Below are positions 6,480 through 14,532 of a stretch of DNA of 18,682 nucleotides, in pieces. A program made the translations under genes and the position numbers. Within the stretch, counting starts at the first letter, position 1, and every line of letters starts with the position of its first letter. Below the pieces are notes generated by a model. The model was not told the DNA's origin and made no database searches. It saw nothing but the letters and a program-made list of their open reading frames with translations. This DNA is from Thermomicrobiales bacterium. Lineage in GTDB: Bacteria; Chloroflexota; Chloroflexia; Thermomicrobiales; UBA6265. Location of the stretch: positions 4,998 to 23,679 of the forward strand of contig JAUJMG010000019.1 of assembly GCA_030446955.1 (NCBI GenBank), read 5' to 3'.

Positions 6480-9113
6480 TTAGGTGCGCGCAAGCCTGGG
6501 GAGTCGCGGGAAGAAGCGCATCCGGGCCGCGATCTCGACCAGAAGGGCGAGGAGAGCGAGTCCCAGCGGCCACGGCCAGAGCGGCCGGTAGGTGCGAAGC
6601 GGCTCACCCGTCAGTCCGCCGCCGGCGAACGCCTGGTCTGCTTCCTCCGCAGAGAGGACCCGGCCGCCGGTCCGCGCGGCGATGGCCCGGAGCAGTGCGT
6701 CGGCACCCGGGACCGGCTGCAACTCGGGGGAGGGGGGAACGGCGAAGCCGGCCAACTCGGTCACCATCTCGTTGCCGCGCGCCTGGCGCAGTTCGACGCG
6801 ATAGGCTCCGGGTTCCGGCGCTCCGACGCGCAGTTGGTATCGACCTGGCCCCGTCTGGTAGAGCTCTCGCTCGGCATCCATCGCGCCGCCCGGGGTGGTG
6901 ATGGTCGCGGTGGTTCGGGCTAGGTCGACGAAGTCACCCTGTTCCCCGACGGCGTCCACGGTCACGAGCGCTTCCGGTCCGTCCCGCTCGACGCTGACCT
7001 GGATCGGGCGGTTCTCTGGGTCTGGCAGCGCCCAGCGCACCATGCCGGCCCAGAACTCGTCGTACCGCTGCCAGGTGGGCCAGGCGGCAGCGAAGTCAGC
7101 GCCGTCATCAGCAGTCCACGCGATGACCCGGCCGAGGCCGTATTGCCACTTGGTGAGGACGGGGTCATCGCGATCGCTCGTGAGGTCGATTTGAGCGTCG
7201 GGTTTGGCCTCGGCGAAGGCGTAGCCATCCAGATTCGGCAGTTCCTCGGGATCGAATCCGAGCAGGATGGGGCTCGGCTGTTTCTGAATGGGTCGGAAGT
7301 TGCCGCGCAGGACCGACTGGCTTCCTGCACTCTGCGCCTCTTCGAGCGCGAGTCTTGGGATGTCTTCGGAGCGGTCCGTGAAGTGGTAACGCCCGTTGCC
7401 CTCGTCTGCCAGAAACTGGAGCAGTTCCTGATCGGCGTCGTCGCCGATGGCGATGCTTGAGAGCGTAGTCCGATCACCGATCACGTCGTCGATCAGGCGC
7501 TGGTAGCTTTCCCGGCTGCCGGTGCGGGATTTGCCGTCCGTGAGCAGCACGATGTGACGGACATCGGCGTCGACGTTGCGGATCGCATCGAACCCGACCG
7601 AGAGAGCAGGATGGATCTCGGTGCCCCCATCGGCCGTGATGCCTGCGACGGCCGTGTCAATTCTCGCGCGGTCGGCGTCCCCCTCGATCGTCATCATCGG
7701 GAGCGTCCACTGCTGGGTGTCACTGAATACCAAGATGCCGACCTGGTCGCCGACGGCGAGCGACTGGGCCGCCTGGCGGACCGCCTCCTTGGCCATCTCG
7801 ATCTTGCTGGTTCCCCCAAGCGGGTCGTAGCTCATCGAGCCGGACTTGTCCATGATCAGCAGCAGAGCGATGCGCTGGCGTTGGCGGCCGTCCGTGACCT
7901 TGACCGTCACCGGCAGCGCTTCCTCAAGGGGAGAGCCGCCATACCCGCCCGGTCCGTAGCTGGAGGTGCCGCCGATGACGATGAGCCCCCTCCCTAGGGA
8001 GCGGGCGGCTTCCTTCAGACCGGCATGCTGATCGAGGGTGAGCGCATCGGCCGGCACGTTGTCGAGGATCACCGCGTCGTAGGCACCGAGCTCTGATAGG
8101 CGAGACGGCACCTTGGCCGGGGGCATGGAGGTGATCACAGCGCCCTTGCGCTCGAGCGCGCCGCGCAAGAACTCGGGGTCGATGGTGTCTGGCGCTACCA
8201 ACAGCAACTTCGGCTTGTCGCGGACCACCACCGCCAGGGGGGCGATGTTGTTCTCTGGGTGCGTGTCGGCTACATTTGTACCTAAGACACGGACGTCAAT
8301 CGCGTGGAATCCCGGTGCCAGGTCGGAAATTCCGAATGCATAGGAGCTTCGTCCAGGGGGGAAGGTGACGGGGCGCGTTTCGCGCCGCTGGCCATCCACC
8401 CAGAGTTCCACGCTCCCTGTTCCTCCGCTCCCGGTGGAGACGCTGCCGAGGACGGTGAAGGGCTCGTTCTGCCAGGTGAGCGCGGGCGCGTTCGCCCCTT
8501 CGACCCGCAGGTCCCCTGCCGCCACCCCCTCAAGTGGCACAACGTCGATCGGCGTGCCGTCGGCGGCGGCTTGTCCCGCCTGCTCCAGCGCGGTGCCCAC
8601 GTTCTCCGCCCCGTCACTCAAGAGCACGATCCTGCGCGCCCCTCCAAGTGGCAGGGCGCGCGCCAGGGCCAGTCCGGAAGCGATGTCCGTGTACTCCCGG
8701 CCCTGCTCTGGCAGCTGCACATCCTCCCAGGAGCCACCCATGTCGGCTGCACGTTGCGCCGGCGCTGCAAGGACAGGGGACTCCCCAAACGTGACCACCG
8801 CGGCCCGATCCTCCTCGCCGGCAGCGGCCCGCGCATCGCTGACCCAGGCCTGAGCTTGGCTGCCGGAGCTACCGCTGAGGCTGCGAGAGCGGTCGACCAC
8901 AAAGACCGTGCTGGTCGCCCCGCCGCCGCGCGTGAGGAGCGGCTCGGCGAGCGTCACCACCAGCAGCAGGATGACCAGCGGGCGGAGCCAGAGCGCTGCG
9001 CGCGGCATTCCCCGGCGCCGGCCGAGGCTCCTGCCAAGCAGCAGGAAGAGTGGCAGCGCGCCGAGCAGCCAGAGGGCCGTGGGCCGGGCAAAGGTGAGTC
9101 CAACGTCGGGCAT
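6480..9113 (-). CDS. Double-VWA membrane protein with amidotransferase-like domain
   Basis: This protein has 877 residues from ATG 9113. Two N-terminal membrane segments (about 10-28 and 42-60) precede a first VWA domain (about 68-190) with MIDAS DRSRS (74-78). An Ig-like region follows (about 200-297). Residues of about 300-405 form a class I amidotransferase-like domain (GRGLIVIGGTSSYGPGGYGG) with no nucleophilic Cys, so probably non-catalytic. A second VWA domain (about 415-580) has MIDAS DKSGS (422-426) and VLLTDGKS. A C-terminal membrane helix ends the protein. VWA domains bind partner proteins through a divalent metal. It is the last gene of the Bat-like cluster. A TTG three codons upstream (9122) is possible, but GAGAG lies nine bases before the ATG and directly abuts the TTG. 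Confidence 0.88.
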   Translation of the reverse strand: MPDVGLTFARPTALWLLGALPLFLLLGRSLGRRRGMPRAALWLRPLVILLLVVTLAEPLLTRGGGATSTVFVVDRSRSLSGSSGSQAQAWVSDARAAAGEEDRAAVVTFGESPVLAAPAQRAADMGGSWEDVQLPEQGREYTDIASGLALARALPLGGARRIVLLSDGAENVGTALEQAGQAAADGTPIDVVPLEGVAAGDLRVEGANAPALTWQNEPFTVLGSVSTGSGGTGSVELWVDGQRRETRPVTFPPGRSSYAFGISDLAPGFHAIDVRVLGTNVADTHPENNIAPLAVVVRDKPKLLLVAPDTIDPEFLRGALERKGAVITSMPPAKVPSRLSELGAYDAVILDNVPADALTLDQHAGLKEAARSLGRGLIVIGGTSSYGPGGYGGSPLEEALPVTVKVTDGRQRQRIALLLIMDKSGSMSYDPLGGTSKIEMAKEAVRQAAQSLAVGDQVGILVFSDTQQWTLPMMTIEGDADRARIDTAVAGITADGGTEIHPALSVGFDAIRNVDADVRHIVLLTDGKSRTGSRESYQRLIDDVIGDRTTLSSIAIGDDADQELLQFLADEGNGRYHFTDRSEDIPRLALEEAQSAGSQSVLRGNFRPIQKQPSPILLGFDPEELPNLDGYAFAEAKPDAQIDLTSDRDDPVLTKWQYGLGRVIAWTADDGADFAAAWPTWQRYDEFWAGMVRWALPDPENRPIQVSVERDGPEALVTVDAVGEQGDFVDLARTTATITTPGGAMDAERELYQTGPGRYQLRVGAPEPGAYRVELRQARGNEMVTELAGFAVPPSPELQPVPGADALLRAIAARTGGRVLSAEEADQAFAGGGLTGEPLRTYRPLWPWPLGLALLALLVEIAARMRFFPRLPRLART

Positions 9114-9221
9114 AGGTATCAACTCTCTACGATCAGGCGGCAGCGGGCGATCATCATCACCGGCGAAGCGTCGACGTAGCCGGGGAACGGAGACGCGGAT
9201 GAGATCCTGGTCGCCCCACCA

Positions 9222-11252
9222 TCACGAGCGGCCCACGACCGCCGGCTGCCGGAGCAGCGGACTTCGGCGTCTCGGCATGGTGGCCAGAAGCCATTCTAGG
9301 GCCAGGAGCACCAGAGCCGCAGCGACGAGCAGCGGCCAGAGGTCGGCCAGGTTGGTGGGAACGGTCGCGTTGGCAGCACCGCGAGCAGTAGCGAGAATGG
9401 CAGGCAAGTCCGGGTTCGGTCGGAGATCGGATTCCAGGGGGTGGCCGGCGTTGACGACGAAACGGCCGCCGCCTAGTTCCTCACCCGCGGCATCCAGTTC
9501 GGCCACCTGGTATTGCCCCGACCGACCCGTATCCGCGAACGAGACGGCCCGCAGCCGATTTTCATCCAGTATCGATCCGTCTGCCGGCTCGGTTGCGTCG
9601 TCGGGAGCGTCCACGGCCAGCGAGAGATCCACTGGGTTGCCGTCGGGCGCGGTCACCCGAACTGCCGCGGCATCGGCGCTGGGCCGATAGACGAGTGGAT
9701 CGCCGAGTGGAACGGCCGGAGGAAGTGGACTCGGCACGAGTTGGGCCGCCACGTTGGCGATCAGAATGGGGAATGCGACGCGTTGTGGCAGATTCGTCTG
9801 GGCAATGTCGAACCCGAGAACCACGACGGGCCGGTCGTTCAGTTCGGCGCGAAAGATGAGCGGTCCGCCGTCGGCGCCCACGACCTCCGTTTGCCCGCTC
9901 TCAAGCAGGTAGACCGGAGTTTCGCCAAAGGTGACACCGGCCAGGTCGACACCCTCAAGCAGGGGGTCGCGGGCACCAAACCGGATGGCAGTCGCGTTGG
10001 GCATAGCCCCGCGCGTCGGAAAGGGGCCGCCCTGAGCGGGGGGATGAACGAGCAGCAGGGCGGCGCCAGGTGGCGCCTCTGGGGGCGTCACGTTGTCATA
10101 CACAACCAGGTCGTAGGCATCCCCGGCGGGTTGAGCCACTGTGGCCTGGGTCGGCTCCGTGGTCACCTCCGCGCCGGGTAGCACCTCCAGTGCCCGCTGG
10201 AGCGAACCTGGAAGGTCGGAGACCAGCAGGATCTTGAGGGACAGATCCGACTCCTGGCGCAGGATGAGTGACGCTTGGTCATCGGCCGGGAGCGGATCGA
10301 CGGCCTCGGACGCGACGGTAACCTCACTCGCCTCCGGCGGGAGCGTCCAACTGAGCTTGGCCGTGCCCCCAGCAGGTAGGGTCTCTTCCCGACGGGCAAA
10401 CTCGATGCCGTCCACCTTGACTACCACCGGCACCATGACGGACACGTTCCCGAAATTGGCGAGCCGGGCAAAAAGCTCCCGCTGGTCGGGGTTGCCGGGT
10501 GCCGTGCGCGCGGAAAGCTCCGTGATAGCCACGTTGCCGGCGTCCGGTTGCTCGGGATCAATCGGGACCCCGCCGACCTGGACCAACTCGACTGGGGCGC
10601 CGAGCGCGGCGACCACGGCTGGATCGACGGTCAGCGCGCCGTCGGTGATCAGTACGACCCGGTCTTCAAGGTTGGGCAGGAGGAGATCACGAGTGAGGGC
10701 AAGCGCAGCTGTGACGTCAGCCCGACCACCGGGAGCGCGAAGGCTCGCGAGCCGGCGCCGGAGGGTAACGAGGTCGCCAGCGTTCGTCGCTTCCATCGTG
10801 GTCATGCCCGTACCGAGCAGCACCACTGTCGCGACATCGCCCTCACGTAGATCCCGTACGCGTTCGAGCGCCGCTGCTCTCCCGGTTTCGAACCGGCTAG
10901 AACCGGTCGGCGTGTCAAGGGCACCCATGCTGGTCGAGCCATCCAGAAGAACGATCACGTGGCGCGGTTCCGTGCGCAGGCCCAAACCGGCCCAGGTCTT
11001 GGCGGCGACCGGTCGGGTCAATCCAAACGCGAGCAGCGCGACGATCAGCAGGTGGAGGAGCAGGAGCAGACTGAGCGGCGGGCGACGGAAGCGAACCCGT
11101 TCGGTCTGGGCCTGAGCCGCGGCCTGCCAGAAGCGCAGCGTGGGAACGGGCTGGGGGGCGGGAGTGGTATGGCGCATGTGGAGCAGGATGACGACAGGCA
11201 GGCCGAGCAGGGCCAACAACCCGAGCGGAAGCAGCAACTGCAACCCGCTCAT
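9222..11252 (-). CDS. BatA-like VWA membrane protein
   Basis: This 676-residue protein starts at ATG 11252, which overlaps the DUF58 stop as ATGA; a longer frame upstream runs inside the DUF58 gene and is rejected. The N-terminus (LLLPLGLLALLGLPVVILLHMRH...VPTLRFW) is the BatA/aerotolerance N-terminal domain with its first membrane helix. A second helix follows at about 60-80. The VWA domain (about 98-215) carries MIDAS DGSTS (104-108) and LITDG (201-205). The middle and C-terminal parts are beta-rich and probably extracytoplasmic. One C-terminal helix (about 636-659) is followed by a short basic tail. In known Bat systems such proteins act with DUF58 and MoxR in envelope stress tolerance or complex maturation; the exact job here is inferred from neighbours. 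Confidence 0.88.
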   Translation of the reverse strand: MSGLQLLLPLGLLALLGLPVVILLHMRHTTPAPQPVPTLRFWQAAAQAQTERVRFRRPPLSLLLLLHLLIVALLAFGLTRPVAAKTWAGLGLRTEPRHVIVLLDGSTSMGALDTPTGSSRFETGRAAALERVRDLREGDVATVVLLGTGMTTMEATNAGDLVTLRRRLASLRAPGGRADVTAALALTRDLLLPNLEDRVVLITDGALTVDPAVVAALGAPVELVQVGGVPIDPEQPDAGNVAITELSARTAPGNPDQRELFARLANFGNVSVMVPVVVKVDGIEFARREETLPAGGTAKLSWTLPPEASEVTVASEAVDPLPADDQASLILRQESDLSLKILLVSDLPGSLQRALEVLPGAEVTTEPTQATVAQPAGDAYDLVVYDNVTPPEAPPGAALLLVHPPAQGGPFPTRGAMPNATAIRFGARDPLLEGVDLAGVTFGETPVYLLESGQTEVVGADGGPLIFRAELNDRPVVVLGFDIAQTNLPQRVAFPILIANVAAQLVPSPLPPAVPLGDPLVYRPSADAAAVRVTAPDGNPVDLSLAVDAPDDATEPADGSILDENRLRAVSFADTGRSGQYQVAELDAAGEELGGGRFVVNAGHPLESDLRPNPDLPAILATARGAANATVPTNLADLWPLLVAAALVLLALEWLLATMPRRRSPLLRQPAVVGRS

Positions 11253-12241
11253 GCCACCAACCCCCGCTCGTGCAAGAGGCGCAGCACCAGGATCTCGAAG
11301 GGCCAATCGGTCATCAACCGCAGGTAGTCGACGTGCGCCTCCGCGCAGACGCGCTCGATACCGTCCAACCACTGACCGACCGCCGTCCGGTAGCGGTCGA
11401 GCACCAGGTCCGTCGGGGTCAGACGGAGGCGCTCGCCGGTCTCGACCTCGACCAACTCGGCCGGCTCCGCGCGTCCCTGCGGCCCGCCGTTCAGTAACTC
11501 TGGAGCTAGTTCCGCTTCATCCAGCACATGGACGACGATCGTCTGCCAGCCGCGCTGCCGAAGGTCGCGGAGCGACCCGGAAATCGCGTCCGGCTCCCCG
11601 GAGAGGAGATCAGAGATGATCAGGAGGATGCCCGGCCGCCGGCGCGCACTCAGGTAGGTGGCGAGAGCGGCTGGCAGATCCGTCGGTCCCAGTGGGGTCA
11701 GATTCTCCAGGTAGCGGAGCATGGGCACCACGCGGGCTCGTCCATGAGCCGGTCCGAAGCGGGGCGCCAAACTCGACCCGAAGGGGGCGATGGCGACCCG
11801 GTCGAAGTGCCAGAGCGCGACATAGCCCATCGCCCCAACGGCGCGACGAGCATAGGTGAACTTCGTCGGTACGTCTGGATGGCTGCGCCAGTCCATGGAG
11901 TTGCTTGCGTCCAGGAGGATGTGAACGTCGAACTCCGTGGTGACTTCACTGAGGCGGACGAAGAGGCCATCGAGGCGAGCATAGGTGTTCCAGTCGATAC
12001 GCCGGAAGTCGTCTCCTTGGCTGTAACTCTTGAAGTCGGCGAACTCCGGCGAGGCGCCACGGCGGCGAGAGCGGTGCTCCCCGGCTAATCCCTCCGCCAG
12101 CGTCTCCCGCGAGAGCAGCACGAGCCGCCGGAGCCGGGCGAGCAGGGCCTCGTCGAACAGGGGAGACGCCGTGTCGCCTCGATGACCCGGGATCTGGCTT
12201 GGTGCCGCAGCGCGGCCAGTGAAGGGAACCGCAAATCGCAT
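11249..12241 (-). CDS. DUF58 protein of the MoxR/Bat-associated type
   Basis: This 330-residue protein has the DUF58 signature from residue 54 to 98: EHRSRRRGASPEFADFKSYS, then GDDFRRIDWNTYARLDGLFVR. A VWA-like fold follows, with MIDAS DASNS (111-115) and LLIISDLLSG near residue 205. There is no membrane segment, so it is cytoplasmic or membrane-associated. DUF58 proteins usually sit beside a MoxR AAA+ ATPase and VWA membrane proteins and are thought to help assemble metal- or cofactor-dependent complexes. No MoxR gene is present here. The ATG at 12241 has GGAGGT nine bases upstream. Its stop overlaps the BatA-like gene start by four bases, suggesting coupled translation. Confidence 0.92.
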   Translation of the reverse strand: MRFAVPFTGRAAAPSQIPGHRGDTASPLFDEALLARLRRLVLLSRETLAEGLAGEHRSRRRGASPEFADFKSYSQGDDFRRIDWNTYARLDGLFVRLSEVTTEFDVHILLDASNSMDWRSHPDVPTKFTYARRAVGAMGYVALWHFDRVAIAPFGSSLAPRFGPAHGRARVVPMLRYLENLTPLGPTDLPAALATYLSARRRPGILLIISDLLSGEPDAISGSLRDLRQRGWQTIVVHVLDEAELAPELLNGGPQGRAEPAELVEVETGERLRLTPTDLVLDRYRTAVGQWLDGIERVCAEAHVDYLRLMTDWPFEILVLRLLHERGLVA

Positions 12242-12383
12242 TAGCCGGTGACCTCCGGCGTGAGCCGCACGTCGTCACGTCCCGTCGTTCGCATCAGCCA
12301 GAGCTCGGCATGCCGGCCTACCCCGCGCCCGGCGGTGAGGGAGCGAGCGATGTGCTGGGACCGGTGTGGCACCCCCCGCACCG

Positions 12384-14402
12384 TCACGGCTGCCCCGAGG
12401 GATCGGAGAAGTAGTCCTCGACCACCGAGCGGTAGGTTGGGGGAACCCGGTTGCTGTCCGGACCGGCGGCACCAACCTCTCCTTGGACGGTGGTGCCGGT
12501 GGCGGCGGCCACACCGGTGCCGGAGCCGAGGCTGGAGGAGCCGGCATTGTTGCTCGTCTGGACGCCCTGACCGCTCGAGCGAGGAAGTTGGATTGCCTCG
12601 CTTGCTGGCGGCGGAGCCGTGTCGGCATTGCCGGCGCCCCCACCTTCGCCGTCGGTCACCTGCTCCTCGGCTGGTGGGCCCTCAGCGCCGGCATTCTCGC
12701 CACCGGCTCCGGCTTCGCTCTCACCTTGACCCGGCTCCTGTTGGCCGCTGCCCGCGCCCCCTCCCTGCGCGGCTTGCTCTCCATCTGCCTGACCGGCCTG
12801 CCCGCGGGGGCGCGCCTCGTCACCTGCCTCCGCGCCGGCCCCATTGCCTTCTGATTGAGCGCCACCCTCGGCACCGGGCTCTCCCTCTCCTTGACCCGGC
12901 TGCTGGCCTTGCTGCCCGGGCTCTTGGCCTTCCCCCGGCTGCCCGGAGCCCGGCTCCGCGGCTTCACCGTCCTGACCGGACTCGGTGCCATCACCTTCGC
13001 TCGCCGTCTGGCCCGACGCACGCTCGGCACCCGCCTGGTCCTGCGGTTGACCAGTTCCAGGCTGCCTCTGTTGCTCCTGTTGTCCGGGATCACCGCCGTC
13101 GCTGGCACCCTGCTGGCCTTGCGATCCGTTCTCTTCGGCGGCTTCCGCTTGGCGCATCTGTTCAGCCAGTTCCTGTTGGGACGCCACGTTTTCGCCGGTG
13201 CGGTCGACTGCCTCGCCCAACTCCCGCACACCCTCTTGGGCAGCCTGATCGCCTTGCCGAAGTCCGTCCGCGGCGGACCGGGATGCCTCAGCGAGGCCAT
13301 CCTGACCCTCGGACATCTGATCCGATGCCTGTTCGAGGTCGTCTGCGAGTCCCTGGCGGGCGCTTGTGGAGAGTTGGTCGGCATCGGTTGCCAAGGAGCG
13401 AAGATCGTCGGCGGCCGCGTTGTAGTCGCCGCGCTGGATGGCGTCAGCAGCAGGACGAGTCACCGCGTGATCGTCTAGGGCCTCGGAGAGACGTTGCAGA
13501 TCCTGCCGCGCGGCATTGGATTGCTCGGCCCGCTCCTGCACTTCCGCGGCGGTAGGCACATTGGCGAGCGCGGCCTCGGCCTGAGCCTGCGCCGCGGCCT
13601 CCTCGGCGACGCGATCAGCCGCTGGGACAAACGCGGGCACCGTGCCCGCAGCCGCTGGGGGGATTCCGCCGCCGACACCACGCAGGAAGAAGAGCGCGGC
13701 CATCAGGAGCGCACAGGCGATGCCTGAGACGATCTCCCGCAGGGGAGGGCGGATGGCGAAGGCGGGATGACCGCGGAGGTCCGCAACCACGTTGGCCGCG
13801 TCCGCCATCTGCAGGTAGACGACCGACGCCCGCTCGCCCTCCGCCGGCACCGCCCGGCCCAGGTGATCGACCGCGGTGATCATTCGCTCATGGAGCCCGA
13901 AACTGCGGTCCAGCATCCGCGCCACCTGGCGGCGGGTCGGGCGGGCTAGGGCGGCGAAGATAAGACTTACGAGCACGATCACGACCGTGAGGGGCAGCAG
14001 AAGATCCCCCTTAAAAGCCGGCCCTCCCTGCCGCTCCCAGAGAAGCCACACGCAGCCAACCAGGAGCCCGAGCCAGGAGGCCCGGGTCAGGATGGTCAGG
14101 GCTCGAAGGAGCCAGACTCGCCGGGTTAGTCCGTCCAGCATCCGCAGCACCTGCTCGCCAGCGAGTCCAACGTCTGCTGGCGGTGCCTGATCGCGGGCTG
14201 GAAGTTGGGGTGCCGGCACGTCCGACCCTACCCAGTAGGGGAACCAGAGCAGGCGCCAGAGCAGTCGATGCAGCGCGGGTCCCCTGGGAGGTTGGCGGGG
14301 AACGCGACGAGGAAGGGAAGCCGCCTCAGTGGCGAGGCGGCTGAGCCCGATGTCGAACGACGCGGGCAGCCGTGGCAAGCGCAGCGCGGAGCGTTCAGCC
14401 AT
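12384..14402 (-). CDS. DUF4175-like three-TM coiled-coil protein with Gly/Gln/Glu-rich tail
   Basis: The protein has 672 residues from ATG 14402, preceded by AAGGA nine bases upstream; an ATG 48 bases further up is less likely. Residues 1-100 are basic and cytoplasmic. TM helices lie at about 105-123, 134-153 and 224-244. Between TM2 and TM3, ARMLDRSFGLHERMITAVD (161-179) matches the A-LD-GL-R--TA motif of DUF4175-like proteins in Bat operons. Residues of about 255-425 are Ala/Gln/Glu-rich helices, probably coiled coil. Residues of about 425-600 are a low-complexity G/Q/E/A/P tract. The end, VPPTYRSVVEDYFSDP, is a conserved-looking C-terminal motif of this family. It is probably an extracytoplasmic scaffold for the VWA proteins encoded downstream. 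Its antisense strand gives long spurious frames. Confidence 0.8.
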   Translation of the reverse strand: MAERSALRLPRLPASFDIGLSRLATEAASLPRRVPRQPPRGPALHRLLWRLLWFPYWVGSDVPAPQLPARDQAPPADVGLAGEQVLRMLDGLTRRVWLLRALTILTRASWLGLLVGCVWLLWERQGGPAFKGDLLLPLTVVIVLVSLIFAALARPTRRQVARMLDRSFGLHERMITAVDHLGRAVPAEGERASVVYLQMADAANVVADLRGHPAFAIRPPLREIVSGIACALLMAALFFLRGVGGGIPPAAAGTVPAFVPAADRVAEEAAAQAQAEAALANVPTAAEVQERAEQSNAARQDLQRLSEALDDHAVTRPAADAIQRGDYNAAADDLRSLATDADQLSTSARQGLADDLEQASDQMSEGQDGLAEASRSAADGLRQGDQAAQEGVRELGEAVDRTGENVASQQELAEQMRQAEAAEENGSQGQQGASDGGDPGQQEQQRQPGTGQPQDQAGAERASGQTASEGDGTESGQDGEAAEPGSGQPGEGQEPGQQGQQPGQGEGEPGAEGGAQSEGNGAGAEAGDEARPRGQAGQADGEQAAQGGGAGSGQQEPGQGESEAGAGGENAGAEGPPAEEQVTDGEGGGAGNADTAPPPASEAIQLPRSSGQGVQTSNNAGSSSLGSGTGVAAATGTTVQGEVGAAGPDSNRVPPTYRSVVEDYFSDPSGQP
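12602..13130 (-). repeat. Low-complexity coding segment (Gly/Gln/Glu/Ala-rich)
   Basis: This stretch of the coiled-coil protein gene encodes imperfect G-Q-x-G-E and GQQGQQPG units without a fixed period. The bias keeps opposite-strand frames open. It lies directly before the conserved C-terminal motif. Confidence 0.6.
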
Positions 14403-14532
14403 CAGTCTTGATCCTTCGTGCGCGGAAGAAGAACGTTCGTGGAGATGCATCGATGTTCGTCATTGAGGAGCCTCTGCATCCCCGATCTCAGCGCGGGGTT
14501 CCACCGGTCGCCGACCCACCGCCCGGTGCTCA

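Noticed and set aside
8304..9179. Plus-strand 291-codon open frame
   Set aside because: It is antisense to the double-VWA protein, is Arg/Gly-rich and has no recognisable domain or ribosome binding site.
11253..11372. 40-residue N-terminal extension of the BatA-like protein
   Set aside because: The extension lies inside the DUF58 gene and is Arg-rich; the ATG at 11252 begins the expected membrane helix and overlaps the DUF58 stop as ATGA.
12248..13555. Plus-strand 435-codon open frame
   Set aside because: It is antisense to the coiled-coil protein gene, is Arg/Pro-rich without a domain, and is explained by the Gly/Gln/Glu-rich codon bias.
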